From Acidobacteriota bacterium (GTDB taxonomy: Bacteria; Acidobacteriota; Terriglobia; Acidiferrales; UBA7541), in NCBI GenBank assembly GCA_021788095.1, contig JAJYLB010000017.1, positions 1-64,000 on the forward strand: 64,000 bases of DNA. Reading direction: 5' to 3'. The first letter of the stretch is position 1. The number at the start of each line of letters is the position of its first letter. The notes beneath the pieces are model-generated. The model had not been told where the DNA came from. It did no database searches and saw only the letters and a list, made by a program, of their open reading frames with translations. This document shows, piece after piece, positions 56,466 through 64,000 of this stretch. Position numbers and translations under genes: made by a program.

Positions 56466-57281
56466 CTAGTGGACCTCTTTGAACATGCGGCCCCAGCGGG
56501 TGTCGACGGGGAGGTGAATCAGCGTGTCCAAAAGGCTCAGCAACCAGTTGCGCGACGGGCCGCTTTCGCCGGTTTCTTCGTCGAGCGATGCCTCTGCGGG
56601 CTCCTTCAGCGACCAGTAGATGATCACGGGCCGGCCCATGATGGCGTCGCGCGGCACGAAACCCCAATACCGGCTATCCCAACTGTGGTCGCGGTTGTCT
56701 CCCATGACGAAGTACTCGCCGGGAGGGACCACCAACTCGTCTTGGGCGTTCACGTACTGCGGCAGCTCCTTTCGCCACTGGGGCAGGACCTCGGCGTCGA
56801 GGAATTCGTCGTTCGCCGGCGGGAAGTTCTCGGCGAACGGATCGTAGGATGAAGGATCGTGGTGGGCATAAGGCTCGCGGAGCGCCTGCCCATCTCGGTA
56901 GACCACGGAATTGACGATTTTGATCCGGTCGCCTGGCACGCCGATCACCCGTTTCACGTAATGCGGATGATTTTGGAACGGGAACTTGAATACGATCACA
57001 TCGCCCCTGCGGATCGGGCGGTAGGGGAGGAAGCGATCGTACCAGGCGCCGTTCGCCTCGAAGATGAACTTGTTGACGAGCAGGTGGTCGCCCACCTTCA
57101 GTGTGGGTTCCATGGATTCGGAGGGGATCTTGAAGGCCTGGACGACGAAGCAGGTAGCGAACAGCGCCAGAACGATCGTCACCAGGAGCGATTCGACGGA
57201 CTCACGCCAACTGGCGCGGCGATCGGGAGGGCGCGCGGCAGGCGCCTTGGCAGCGGCGTTTTCGGTTTCTGTCTCAACCAC
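56466..57281 (-). CDS. lepB: Signal peptidase I
   Basis: 271 residues of an inner-membrane serine protease that removes Sec signal peptides. One membrane anchor (SLLVTIVLALFATCFVVQAF) is followed by box B FKIPSESMEPTL with the nucleophile Ser56, box D HYVKRVIGVPGD with the general base Lys110, and box E MGDNRDHSWDSRYWGFV. ATG 57281 overlaps the end of rnc by eight bases. The lepB-rnc pair is also found together in other bacteria. Confidence 0.95.
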   Translation of the reverse strand: MVETETENAAAKAPAARPPDRRASWRESVESLLVTIVLALFATCFVVQAFKIPSESMEPTLKVGDHLLVNKFIFEANGAWYDRFLPYRPIRRGDVIVFKFPFQNHPHYVKRVIGVPGDRIKIVNSVVYRDGQALREPYAHHDPSSYDPFAENFPPANDEFLDAEVLPQWRKELPQYVNAQDELVVPPGEYFVMGDNRDHSWDSRYWGFVPRDAIMGRPVIIYWSLKEPAEASLDEETGESGPSRNWLLSLLDTLIHLPVDTRWGRMFKEVH

Positions 57282-57996
57282 GAATCAAGGTCTCCGTTTC
57301 CGCCTCCTGGCGCAGCCGCTCGAGAGCGCAGGCGGCCGCCGCTTGCTCCGCTTCCTTCTTGCTCGCGCCTTCCGAGCGTCCTAGCACGCGGTTTCCAGCA
57401 TCGACTTCCACCAGGAACCGTTTCGCGTGCTCCGGCCCCGTTTCCCGAACCACGCGGTAACTCGCCAGACGCTGGCCCCGGGCCTGGAGCCACTCTTGCA
57501 GCGCGGACTTGTAGTCGGAAGCGGCCAGCGTCTCCGCCGGCCGCTCGAACGCCGGCTGTACAAGCCACTGCTCGACGAAGCGCCGTGCAGCCGGGAGCCC
57601 GCCGTCGAGGTAAAGGGCGGCGAGCAGGGCCTCGTAGGCGTTCGCGAGCAGCGTCCGCTTGTTGCGGCCCCCGGTCTTTTCCTCGCCCGGGCCGAGCCGT
57701 AGGAAGCGCCCCAAGTCCAGGCGCCGGCTCGCCTCGCACAAAGCCGAGGCGCTTGCCAGGCGCGCGCGAGTCTTGCTCAGCTCCCCCTCGCTCCAGCCGG
57801 GAAACTGGCGGACCAGGTACTCGCCCAGCAGCAGCCCGAGCACGGCGTCGCCGAGAAACTCGAGTTGCTCGTTATCTCCGGCCGCGGCATCGCGCGCGCG
57901 GAAGGAGCGGTGTGTGAGCGCGCGGTCGAGCAGTTCCGGCCTCTCAAACCGGTGGCTAATCTTCGCCTCGACTTCCGCTCGCTCGTCTTCGTTCAT
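57274..57996 (-). CDS. rnc: Ribonuclease III
   Basis: 240 residues. The endonuclease domain has the signature NEQLEFLGDAVLGLLLGEYL with the metal-binding Glu and Asp, and the second acidic cluster is in NAYEALLAALYLDGG. The double-stranded-RNA-binding domain is C-terminal (YKSALQEWLQARGQRLASYR, ending GASKKEAEQAAAACALERL). It cleaves double-stranded rRNA precursors and regulatory duplexes. Overlaps lepB by eight bases. The TPR gene's stop is five bases downstream of, and on the same strand as, this start, giving an operon of at least four genes. Confidence 0.95.
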   Translation of the reverse strand: MNEDERAEVEAKISHRFERPELLDRALTHRSFRARDAAAGDNEQLEFLGDAVLGLLLGEYLVRQFPGWSEGELSKTRARLASASALCEASRRLDLGRFLRLGPGEEKTGGRNKRTLLANAYEALLAALYLDGGLPAARRFVEQWLVQPAFERPAETLAASDYKSALQEWLQARGQRLASYRVVRETGPEHAKRFLVEVDAGNRVLGRSEGASKKEAEQAAAACALERLRQEAETETLIRG

Positions 57997-58000
57997 CGGT

Positions 58001-58918
58001 TCACGGTTTGGGCTTCGGAGGCGCCGGAGGAGTGACGTGCTGCTTCACCTGGGCCAAGAGCGATTGGCAACGGTCGGTAATCGCGCTGGTCTCCGTGCTG
58101 CACTGCTGGAGCGGGCCGACGGCATCGTTCCACCGGCCGGCCTTCACGTAGGCCACGCCCAGCAGGAATTGGTCGATGGGATCGGGAGTCGCCTCCAGCT
58201 TCACCGCCTGTTCGAGTTCAGAGACCATGCCGGGAACATTGTTCTGGTAGAGATCGTCGAGGCCGAGCCCGCTGTGGCACGCCGCTTCCTCGGAACTCTT
58301 GGTGGCGGCAAACTGTTCGTCGGTCATATTCGGGGGCTTGGGCAAGGTAGGGAGCAGGCTCAGGGCCTGTTGAGCATCCTTTTCGGATTCGGTGAGTTTA
58401 TCGGCGGCGCCGAGCTGGTCTGACCTGTAGGTGCGCGGTAGCGCGTAGGCCATCAGGGAAAGCACATCGACGTTTTTCGGATCGAATTGCAAGGCCTTCT
58501 CGCCCGCCGGGATCATTTTATCGGAATCGTTGGCAGCCATATAGGCCCGGGTGAGCCGGGAGTAAACGCCCCCGGCGTAAGCGCTACTCGGGTATTTCTT
58601 CAGAAAGTCCTCGCCCGCCGAGATCGTTCCCTGGATATCGGTCGGCTTCACATTCGAGAAATCCTGGTAGGCTTTCTCTTCCGCCGGATCCATTTTGGGA
58701 GCCGCGGGCTGGGCCGATGGCTGCGCTCCGGGCTGCGTTGGCTGCTGGCCGGCGGGCGGCTGGGCGGCTTGGCCCTTCTGCTGCGACTGGGTGGTCGTGG
58801 CGTTCTGCGCCTGTTGCCCGCCCTGCGCGGACTGGCGGGCCTCGAGGGAAACTGCGGGAAGCGCCGCCAAACCCGCCACCAGGCTGGCAAGCAAGGTGAA
58901 ACGATAGGGGAGTTTCAT
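58001..58918 (-). CDS. Secreted TPR protein
   Basis: About 305 residues. A signal peptide (MKLPYRFTLLASLVAGLAAL) precedes a long Gln/Pro/Ala-rich linker, then TPR-type helices: EKAYQDFSNVKPTDIQGTI, SSAYAGGVYSRLTRAYMAAN, IDQFLLGVAYVKAGRWNDAVGPLQ. ATG 58918 gives AGGAG nine bases upstream; ATG 58927 lies directly on the AGGAG. Periplasmic scaffold function is likely. Immediately upstream of rnc, so it probably leads the rnc-lepB-AsmA operon. Confidence 0.8.
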   Translation of the reverse strand: MKLPYRFTLLASLVAGLAALPAVSLEARQSAQGGQQAQNATTTQSQQKGQAAQPPAGQQPTQPGAQPSAQPAAPKMDPAEEKAYQDFSNVKPTDIQGTISAGEDFLKKYPSSAYAGGVYSRLTRAYMAANDSDKMIPAGEKALQFDPKNVDVLSLMAYALPRTYRSDQLGAADKLTESEKDAQQALSLLPTLPKPPNMTDEQFAATKSSEEAACHSGLGLDDLYQNNVPGMVSELEQAVKLEATPDPIDQFLLGVAYVKAGRWNDAVGPLQQCSTETSAITDRCQSLLAQVKQHVTPPAPPKPKP

Positions 58919-58967
58919 CGGGGTCATCTCCTCTGACAGTTCGAAACGACTTCCATGATTCCGGGTT

Positions 58968-60545
58968 TCATGGATGAACGGGATTCCCGCTCTTTCCAGG
59001 GTCGGCTTGCCCCGGGGTGTAAGGCTGCTTCACGCCGCTTTCGGCCGCGGCGCGCGCCGGCTCCGGCAGGCCGCGGACGGCCAGCGCCGCGCGGTAATGA
59101 TCGACGGCTTGCGCGCGCCGTCCCGCCAGATCGTCCATGCGGCCCAGGTACACGTGCGACCAGGCCAATACCGACGGCGCGACGTAGGTGCCCGCCGGCG
59201 CGTGAACGATCTGATCGAAGAGCTGATGGGAGCGTTCGGCCTGACCCGCGAGCGCGGAGGCCACCGCCAGCCCGTACATGGCGCGCGCGTTTTTCGGGTC
59301 GAGCTTGAGAACGCCCTCGTAGATGCCGATGGCTTGCCGGTCCTGCTGCGTGGCGATATCGCGACCGCCTTCCTGGAGCAGGCGCGCGATCTGATCGGCT
59401 TCGGCCTCTTTCGGCGTCACGGGCTCGTTCGGGGCTGGCAGGAAAGCGACGTGCGCTTCGCGCTGGCCTTCGCCTTTCACGTCGATCGAGCCAAGGAGCG
59501 TGGGAAAGTATTCGGCCAGGGTCATTGGCGAGCGCTCGTACTTTTCGAGGCCATCATACAGCGGCCGCACGAGCAGGTAGCCCTCGCGGTCATTCTGCCG
59601 GAGCCGCGCATCGCGCTGCGGCAGGGAAAGGCTTTCCAAATGCAATTCGACCGCGCGGACGAAACACTCATCCGTATACGCCGTGAAATCGTATTTGTAC
59701 TGGTCGGGAAGGCGGGGCGCCTGGCGGGTGTAATACTGGAGATATTGGATCCGATCCACAACGTTTTGATCGTCGAACGGCAGTGGATCGAGCAGGAAGT
59801 GCAGGAACGCGTGACGGATTTCCTCGGGAGCGCCGGCCACGGCGGGATTGACGGCGAGCTCGTACCGCTCGCTGTAGATGCGGAAATTGGTGACCGCGCC
59901 GATGAGCGGGTCGACGTTGACCACGAACTTGCGCGCCCCCTGGAACCGCTCCATGCGCCGGGCGTAGCCGGTGGCGACGGCAACGATTTGGGAGACGGAG
60001 CCGCGAAGGCCGTCGGCCTGAGCCTGGTAGTAGGGTTCGACGCCGATCCAAAGCTGCCGGATGTCGTTCTGCGCGTAGAAATCGACGAGCAGTTTGCGGA
60101 AGCCTTCCAAATCGCGAACGTCGGGCGGAATGCCCTCATCGGGAACGATGTAGTCGAAGTTTGGCGGCGGACCGACGACCAGAGCGAAGGAAACGTATTG
60201 GGCGAGCGTGGCCGCCGGCGACGCCTGGCGATGCTGCAGGTAGAACGCCTGCAAGGCGGAAATACCGGGACCGGTGAGCGTCGTTACCTTATCGACTACC
60301 GGCCGGAGTTGCGGCGGAAGATTCGCCGGCGCGTTCGGGTAGCCCGCGGCGTAGAGCGCGCACAACGTGGCGAAAATCTGCTCGTCCGGCTGAACGCGAA
60401 TCGCGCCCGGCTTTTCGGAGCCGGCCTGAGGGGTTTGCGCCAGCGCCCGGCCGGCGAAGGGGATCAGGATGGCCATCAGCAGAACGGCCAAGCCGGCGCG
60501 CCCCGGCGGGCAGACGCACTTCCGCGCGACGCGGCCGCGAGGCAT
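58968..60545 (-). CDS. Secreted TPR-type hypothetical protein
   Basis: About 525 residues. Signal peptide (RAGLAVLLMAILIPFAGRAL, cleavage near ALAQ). The middle 300 residues are an unassigned, mostly helical domain (FVVNVDPLIGAVTNFRIYSE, HAFLHFLLDPLPFDDQNVVD), and the C-terminal 120 residues are TPR repeats (GIYEGVLKLDPKNARAMYGL, AVDHYRAALAVRGLPEPAR). The conserved HAFLHFLLDP plus a later EC and H..E pair hint at a metal site, but nothing is proven. ATG 60545 fits the signal peptide. Its stop is 49 bases before the next minus-strand gene. Confidence 0.75.
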   Translation of the reverse strand: MPRGRVARKCVCPPGRAGLAVLLMAILIPFAGRALAQTPQAGSEKPGAIRVQPDEQIFATLCALYAAGYPNAPANLPPQLRPVVDKVTTLTGPGISALQAFYLQHRQASPAATLAQYVSFALVVGPPPNFDYIVPDEGIPPDVRDLEGFRKLLVDFYAQNDIRQLWIGVEPYYQAQADGLRGSVSQIVAVATGYARRMERFQGARKFVVNVDPLIGAVTNFRIYSERYELAVNPAVAGAPEEIRHAFLHFLLDPLPFDDQNVVDRIQYLQYYTRQAPRLPDQYKYDFTAYTDECFVRAVELHLESLSLPQRDARLRQNDREGYLLVRPLYDGLEKYERSPMTLAEYFPTLLGSIDVKGEGQREAHVAFLPAPNEPVTPKEAEADQIARLLQEGGRDIATQQDRQAIGIYEGVLKLDPKNARAMYGLAVASALAGQAERSHQLFDQIVHAPAGTYVAPSVLAWSHVYLGRMDDLAGRRAQAVDHYRAALAVRGLPEPARAAAESGVKQPYTPGQADPGKSGNPVHP

Positions 60546-60861
60546 TTTCTGGTCGCTGGCCCTCGATGCTCCGCGGGCCGGCCATCGTGGGCGGAAGGGG
60601 CGGTCCGCGGCAGGAGAGTGGAGAAAGGCGCCCTGCATAAAAACAGGTAAGAAGCCAATCTACAAGCTGTGTCACGTGGCGTCAAGGAGGGGCCGGCTGC
60701 TGGCCCGGCTGCGGTAGTCTCTCAGTTTGAATCTCGGGATTGGGAAACGGGCCTCTGGTTATTGGTCACACCGACAATGCGGCGCGCAGATAGCGTTCAA
60801 CCTCACCCCGTGCGCGACTGTCGGCTCATGCTATTCTGAAGCGCCTGGGGGGATTGGCGGC
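60546..60861. other. Divergent intergenic region
   Basis: About 315 bases between two divergent genes. TATTCT at 60833-60838 is a possible -10 for the DHFR-like gene, but no matching -35 was found. Nothing else was recognised. Confidence 0.35.
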
Positions 60862-61395
60862 ATGGCAAAGCTTGTCTACGGATTGAGCCAGTCCCTCGAT
60901 GGCTACGTTGACCACATGAAGCTTGGGCCGCCTGTACCCGCGGGCTTTCGTCACTTCCTCGAGATGGTCCGTGGCATGACGGGCCTCATCTACGGTCGCC
61001 ACATGTACGAGATCATGCGTTATTGGGACGAAGATCTTCCTGATTGGGACGCGGACGATCGAGCCTTCGCGGTGGCGTGGCGGAGCCAGCCGAAGTGGGT
61101 TGTGTCGCGTTCCCTCAAGTCAACCGGCCCCAACGCCACTCTTGTCGCAGATGACCTTGAAAAGATGATACGCAGGCTGAAGGCTGAATTGGCTGGCGAG
61201 ATTCACGTTGGCGGACCAGTCCTGGCGCAAAGCCTGACCGATGCCGGTCTCATCGATGAGTATCGACTCTACCTCCGCCCCGTCGTGCTTGGTGGTGGCA
61301 AGCCATTTTTCGCCGGCCCCCGGCCGCCGCTCCACCTGGTGGCCAGCGATTTAATCGCCGATGATTTGATTCAGTTGACGTACGTTCCTGCTTAA
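60862..61395 (+). CDS. Dihydrofolate reductase/RibD-C-like protein
   Basis: 177 residues. The fold is that of the RibD C-domain/DHFR family: N-terminal KLVYGLSQSLDGYVD, TGLIYGRHMYEIMRYW (usual G-R-x-T/M-Y), EIHVGGPVLAQSLTDAGLID and the closing LYLRPVVLGGGKPFF. GGGGGGA lies about nine bases before ATG 60862. These proteins reduce pyrimidine or pterin-like substrates with NADPH, but the stand-alone type has no assigned substrate. No riboflavin gene is adjacent. Confidence 0.85.
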   Translation: MAKLVYGLSQSLDGYVDHMKLGPPVPAGFRHFLEMVRGMTGLIYGRHMYEIMRYWDEDLPDWDADDRAFAVAWRSQPKWVVSRSLKSTGPNATLVADDLEKMIRRLKAELAGEIHVGGPVLAQSLTDAGLIDEYRLYLRPVVLGGGKPFFAGPRPPLHLVASDLIADDLIQLTYVPA

Positions 61396-61751
61396 TCGCG
61401 CGACGCGCCCCCACGGACTGCGCTGAGAAATCCAAACTGAGACACTGCCCCGGCTGCCGCCGGCAAAGGAGCCTTGAGCCGCGTTTCTCACGACCGGCGA
61501 GGTCCCCCGGGCTCCCGAAACGAGAATTGCGCCCGTGGCTCGGGAATCCTCCGCGGCGGACACAATACGCCCCTCGGTCGTTGAGGTCGCCTTGCGACAC
61601 CCGGAAGCATGAAAATATTCCTGACCCAAATTTTCAGGGCGGGATGACAGCGTGCAATGGGAACGCCCGCGACTGCCGATCCGCGAGATCGGCGACGGCC
61701 GATCTTGCGGCACCCGGGAAGCTATGATACGTTGAACAGGGAGGCGGTACC
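61396..61751. other. Intergenic region upstream of the YtxH gene
   Basis: About 355 bases. TATGAT (61723-61728) may be a -10 for the YtxH gene, with GGGAGG at 61740-61744 as ribosome site. No -35 matches well. No gene. Confidence 0.4.
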
Positions 61752-62048
61752 ATGAGCGAGAACACCGGAACGAAATTCACTTTTTTCCTGGCTGGTTTGG
61801 GAGTGGGCGCGCTGGTGGGTATCCTTTTCGCGCCGCAGTCGGGAGAAGAGACGCGGAGATACCTCTCTCAGAAGGCCGAAGAGGGCCGCCAATACGCGCA
61901 ACGGAAAGCGAGGGAACTGCGCGAACGGGCCGAAGATACGATCGAGCGTGGAAAGAATCTGATGGATCGCCAGCGGGAATCGCTGGGCGCGGCGTTTGAC
62001 GCCGGCAAGGAAGCTTACCAGCGGGAACGCTCCAAAACGAACAGTTAA
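61752..62048 (+). CDS. YtxH-domain membrane protein
   Basis: 98 residues: a single membrane segment with the YtxH signature (FLAGLGVGALVGILFAPQSGEETRRY), then a charged helical tail (KAEEGRQYAQRKARELRERA). The G-x-x-x-G segment and SGEETR after it are the family mark. GGGAGG precedes ATG by about seven bases. Such genes are often stress-related and sit beside DUF948 coiled-coil genes, as here. Cellular role not defined. Confidence 0.88.
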   Translation: MSENTGTKFTFFLAGLGVGALVGILFAPQSGEETRRYLSQKAEEGRQYAQRKARELRERAEDTIERGKNLMDRQRESLGAAFDAGKEAYQRERSKTNS

Positions 62049-62086
62049 GAGCAAAGAAAGAACGGCCGGGAGGGCCGCAGGAACGC

Positions 62087-62593
62087 ATGCAGACGTGGGA
62101 GGCGGTATTCATCGTGATCGCCGGCTTGGCGATCGTGCTGCAAGCCGCGGTCCTGATTGCGCTCTACGTGCAGTTGCGCCGTCTGAGCGAGGCTATTGGG
62201 CGCGTGGCCACCATTTTCGAGACGCGACTCACTCCCGTTCTCGGGCGGATGGAGCGGCTGCTGGATGAGACGGAAGGGCAGATGCGCGACATCATCAACG
62301 ACACGGCGGAGATCCTGCGGGTGATCAAGGCGAACGGGCAGCGGTTCGACCGCGTGCTCGAGGAGGCTGCCGACAGCCTCCGGCGGCAAATCACCCGCGC
62401 CGATCGCCTGGTGACGGGAGTGCTCGAAGCCGCCGAAGACACCCGCGCGGAATTGCGCCAGACCGTGCTCGGGCCGGTGCGCACGGCGGTCGCTTTCGTT
62501 CGAGGCGTGCGCGCGGGAGTCGATTTCCTCCGCGGCCGCCGCCGAATGCCCGAACGCAGCCGGGAAACCCAAGACGAAGGGCTGTTCATCTGA
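62087..62593 (+). CDS. DUF948-like membrane coiled-coil protein
   Basis: 168 residues. An N-terminal membrane segment (VFIVIAGLAIVLQAAVLIALYV) is followed by a long amphipathic coiled-coil (MERLLDETEGQMRDIINDTA, RQITRADRLVTGVLEAAEDT) and a basic tail. This is the usual arrangement beside a YtxH gene, 38 bases downstream of it, so the two are probably co-transcribed. The TGA stop overlaps the start of the next gene. Confidence 0.8.
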   Translation: MQTWEAVFIVIAGLAIVLQAAVLIALYVQLRRLSEAIGRVATIFETRLTPVLGRMERLLDETEGQMRDIINDTAEILRVIKANGQRFDRVLEEAADSLRRQITRADRLVTGVLEAAEDTRAELRQTVLGPVRTAVAFVRGVRAGVDFLRGRRRMPERSRETQDEGLFI

Positions 62594-63288
62594 TTCCATC
62601 TTCGGCGCTGCTCGTCTTTGCGCGAGCGCCGGCGGCCGGCCACGTCAAAACGCGGCTGGCGGCACGCATCGGCACGGCGCAGGCGCTTGGAGCGCACCGC
62701 GCGTGCACGCTCGACACCCTGCGATTGGCTGATTCCCTCGGCGTCTGCCGGCGCTACCTGTTTTTCGCGGGCGACTTTGGGGACTGGCGTAACGCGGGCA
62801 TCGCCCTCCCCGCGGGTTGGGAGCGGGAGCGGCAGCAAGGGCGGGGCCTCGGCGAACGGCTCGAACGCGCTTTCCGCGAAGTCTTTCGGCGCGGCGCGAG
62901 GAAAGTGATCGCCATCGGCGTGGATACTCCCTGGATGGGCCGCGGGCGTCTGCGTGTGGCCTTCGACTGGCTCGATCGTGCCGACGTCGTTCTCGGTCCC
63001 TGCGCCGATGGCGGCTATTACCTGATTGGCATGAGGGGGCTCGCCTCCGGCGTTTTCCGCGAAGTGGGCTGGGGCACGGGAACGGTGCTCGCCGCGACGC
63101 GACGCGCGCTCGAAAGCGCCCGCGCCTCCTACCGCCTCCTGCCTCCGGATTTCGATCTCGATCGCTGGGAAGATCTCGAACGTGCCAGGGCTATGCTACG
63201 GAAGCATCCGGGGCGCGCGCCGGCTTTGGCGGCGTGGATTAAACATGACTACGCGATCCAGCCGCCGCCGAGCACCCTCTCTTCCTGA
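62590..63288 (+). CDS. DUF2064/TIGR04282-type glycosyl- or nucleotidyl-transferase-like protein
   Basis: About 232 residues. The N-terminus [18 protein letters not shown], the [15 protein letters not shown] block and [19 protein letters not shown] are the family signatures of DUF2064 proteins (GT-A-like fold, related to nucleotidyltransferases). The first standard start in frame (TTG 62725) would remove the nucleotide-binding LLVFARAP, so translation must begin earlier; only CTG 62590 or ATT 62593, overlapping the stop of the preceding gene, are available. The 3' end overlaps mnmA by 40 bases. Function: an unassigned sugar or nucleotide transferase. Confidence 0.72.
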   Translation: MIPSSALLVFARAPAAGHVKTRLAARIGTAQALGAHRACTLDTLRLADSLGVCRRYLFFAGDFGDWRNAGIALPAGWERERQQGRGLGERLERAFREVFRRGARKVIAIGVDTPWMGRGRLRVAFDWLDRADVVLGPCADGGYYLIGMRGLASGVFREVGWGTGTVLAATRRALESARASYRLLPPDFDLDRWEDLERARAMLRKHPGRAPALAAWIKHDYAIQPPPSTLSS

Positions 63289-64000
63289 TAGAACACGGCG
63301 GCTTGGCCGGGAGTGATGGCGCGCTGGGGGGATTCGAATCGCACGCGAGCCCGCCCGGGGCCCGCAGGCTCGACCACCGCGCGAGCGGAGGGATGCCGGT
63401 AACGGATTTTCACTTCGGCTTCGACGGCGCCCGCCGGCGATTCCCAAGGAATCCAATTCACCTCGCGCACTTCGCAACTATCGCTCGAAAGCTCGGCGTC
63501 TTCGCCGACGACGAGCCGGTTGCTCCCGGTATCGATGCCCACGACATAGAGCGGCCGGCCCGCGGCGAGTCCGAGTCCGCGGCGCTGGCCGATCGTGTAG
63601 CGATGCAGTCCGCGATGGCGGCCCAGCACCCGGCCGTCCGACGACACGATTTCTCCGGAGGTTCCGGCGCCTGTTCCCTGTTCCGCGAGGTAGGCCTCGA
63701 TGAAGCCGGCGTAGTCGCCGCTCGGCACGAAGCAGATTTCCTGGCTTTCGGGCTTTTCGGCGATGGGGAGCCCCGCGGCTCGCGCGGCGGCGCGTACCTC
63801 GGGTTTGGTCATTTCTCCGAGCGGGAATTCGGCACCTGCAAGCTGGCTCTGCGTCAAGCCGAAGAGGAAGTAGCTTTGGTCCTTGCCGCTGTCCCTGGCG
63901 CGCAGCAGCTCCCAGCGGCCGGTCTGCTCGTTCCTCCGAGCGCGGGCGTAGTGACCGGTGGCCAGGCGCCGGGCGCCCACTTGCCGCGCCAGGCGAATGA
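63249..64000 (-). CDS. mnmA: tRNA-specific 2-thiouridylase, C-terminal part (partial)
   Basis: The gene continues past the window end. Visible: [40 protein letters not shown], the catalytic-Cys block [39 protein letters not shown] and the C-terminal barrel to WIA. MnmA thiolates U34 of Lys, Glu and Gln tRNAs with sulfur relayed by a persulfide chain. The N-terminal ATP-PPase motif lies outside the window. Ends convergently with, and overlapping, the DUF2064 gene. Confidence 0.93.
   Translation of the reverse strand, partial: IRLARQVGARRLATGHYARARRNEQTGRWELLRARDSGKDQSYFLFGLTQSQLAGAEFPLGEMTKPEVRAAARAAGLPIAEKPESQEICFVPSGDYAGFIEAYLAEQGTGAGTSGEIVSSDGRVLGRHRGLHRYTIGQRRGLGLAAGRPLYVVGIDTGSNRLVVGEDAELSSDSCEVREVNWIPWESPAGAVEAEVKIRYRHPSARAVVEPAGPGRARVRFESPQRAITPGQAAVFYQEERVLGGGWIA

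Overview
The window is high-GC chromosomal DNA from a bacterium that is most likely an acidobacterium. The argument is cumulative: a VWFA-related protein of the acidobacterial type, a very large Ser/Thr kinase with a TolB-like/TPR output half, a sortilin-type propeller exoprotein, a lipoprotein with Ig-like tandem repeats, split glycine decarboxylase subunits, and many short dispersed palindromes. No rRNA, tRNA, CRISPR array or prophage was seen. The assignment rests on protein families read by eye, not on a database search.

Layout. 1-3042: end of a glycine-cleavage operon (gcvH end, gcvPA, gcvPB). 3043-7215: a compact defence island with a type II restriction-modification pair (PaeR7I/XhoI-like nuclease and an SPPY-type methyltransferase) facing a two-gene SIR2-like + DUF262 module. 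The island is bracketed by an imperfect 95-bp direct repeat of the gcvPB 3' end. 7658-18925: metabolic and transport genes (Tat-exported GH2 glycosidase, secreted protein, ClpB-D2-like AAA+ ATPase with a small partner, ABC-2 exporter, ilvE, TPR-thioredoxin protein, aquaporin). 18887-25219: Ig-repeat lipoprotein, small secreted protein, recX and gamma-glutamyltransferase. 25220-31091: accessory stretch with a transposase remnant, a GIY-YIG protein, a small inverted-repeat element, a VWFA-type protein, and a Cys-rich peptide next to a frameshifted thioredoxin-like protein. 31092-34224: ComEA-like protein and two M16 peptidases. 34288-38629: a frameshifted membrane protein and a second restriction-modification system (XRE controller, PD-EVK nuclease, convergent gamma-class methyltransferase). 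38955-46032: DUF2520 dehydrogenase-like protein, GT2 glycosyltransferase, hybrid histidine kinase, uvrB. 46190-64000: Ser/Thr kinase, sortilin-like protein, AsmA-like protein, lepB-rnc pair, TPR proteins, DHFR-like protein, YtxH and coiled-coil membrane proteins, a DUF2064 transferase and the 3' part of mnmA.

The most interesting signals are: (a) the island inserted at the gcvPB 3' end, with a diverged but coding-constrained duplicate of that end; (b) the SIR2-like/DUF262 gene pair inside it; (c) a family of 116-131 bp inverted-repeat elements that duplicate a 4-bp YTAG target, including one nested in another, two of which sit exactly at CTAG stop codons of recX and a glycosyltransferase gene; (d) a Cys-rich secreted peptide beside a membrane thioredoxin-like protein. 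Two genes are broken at 7-nt homopolymers and may be sequencing errors or switchable genes.
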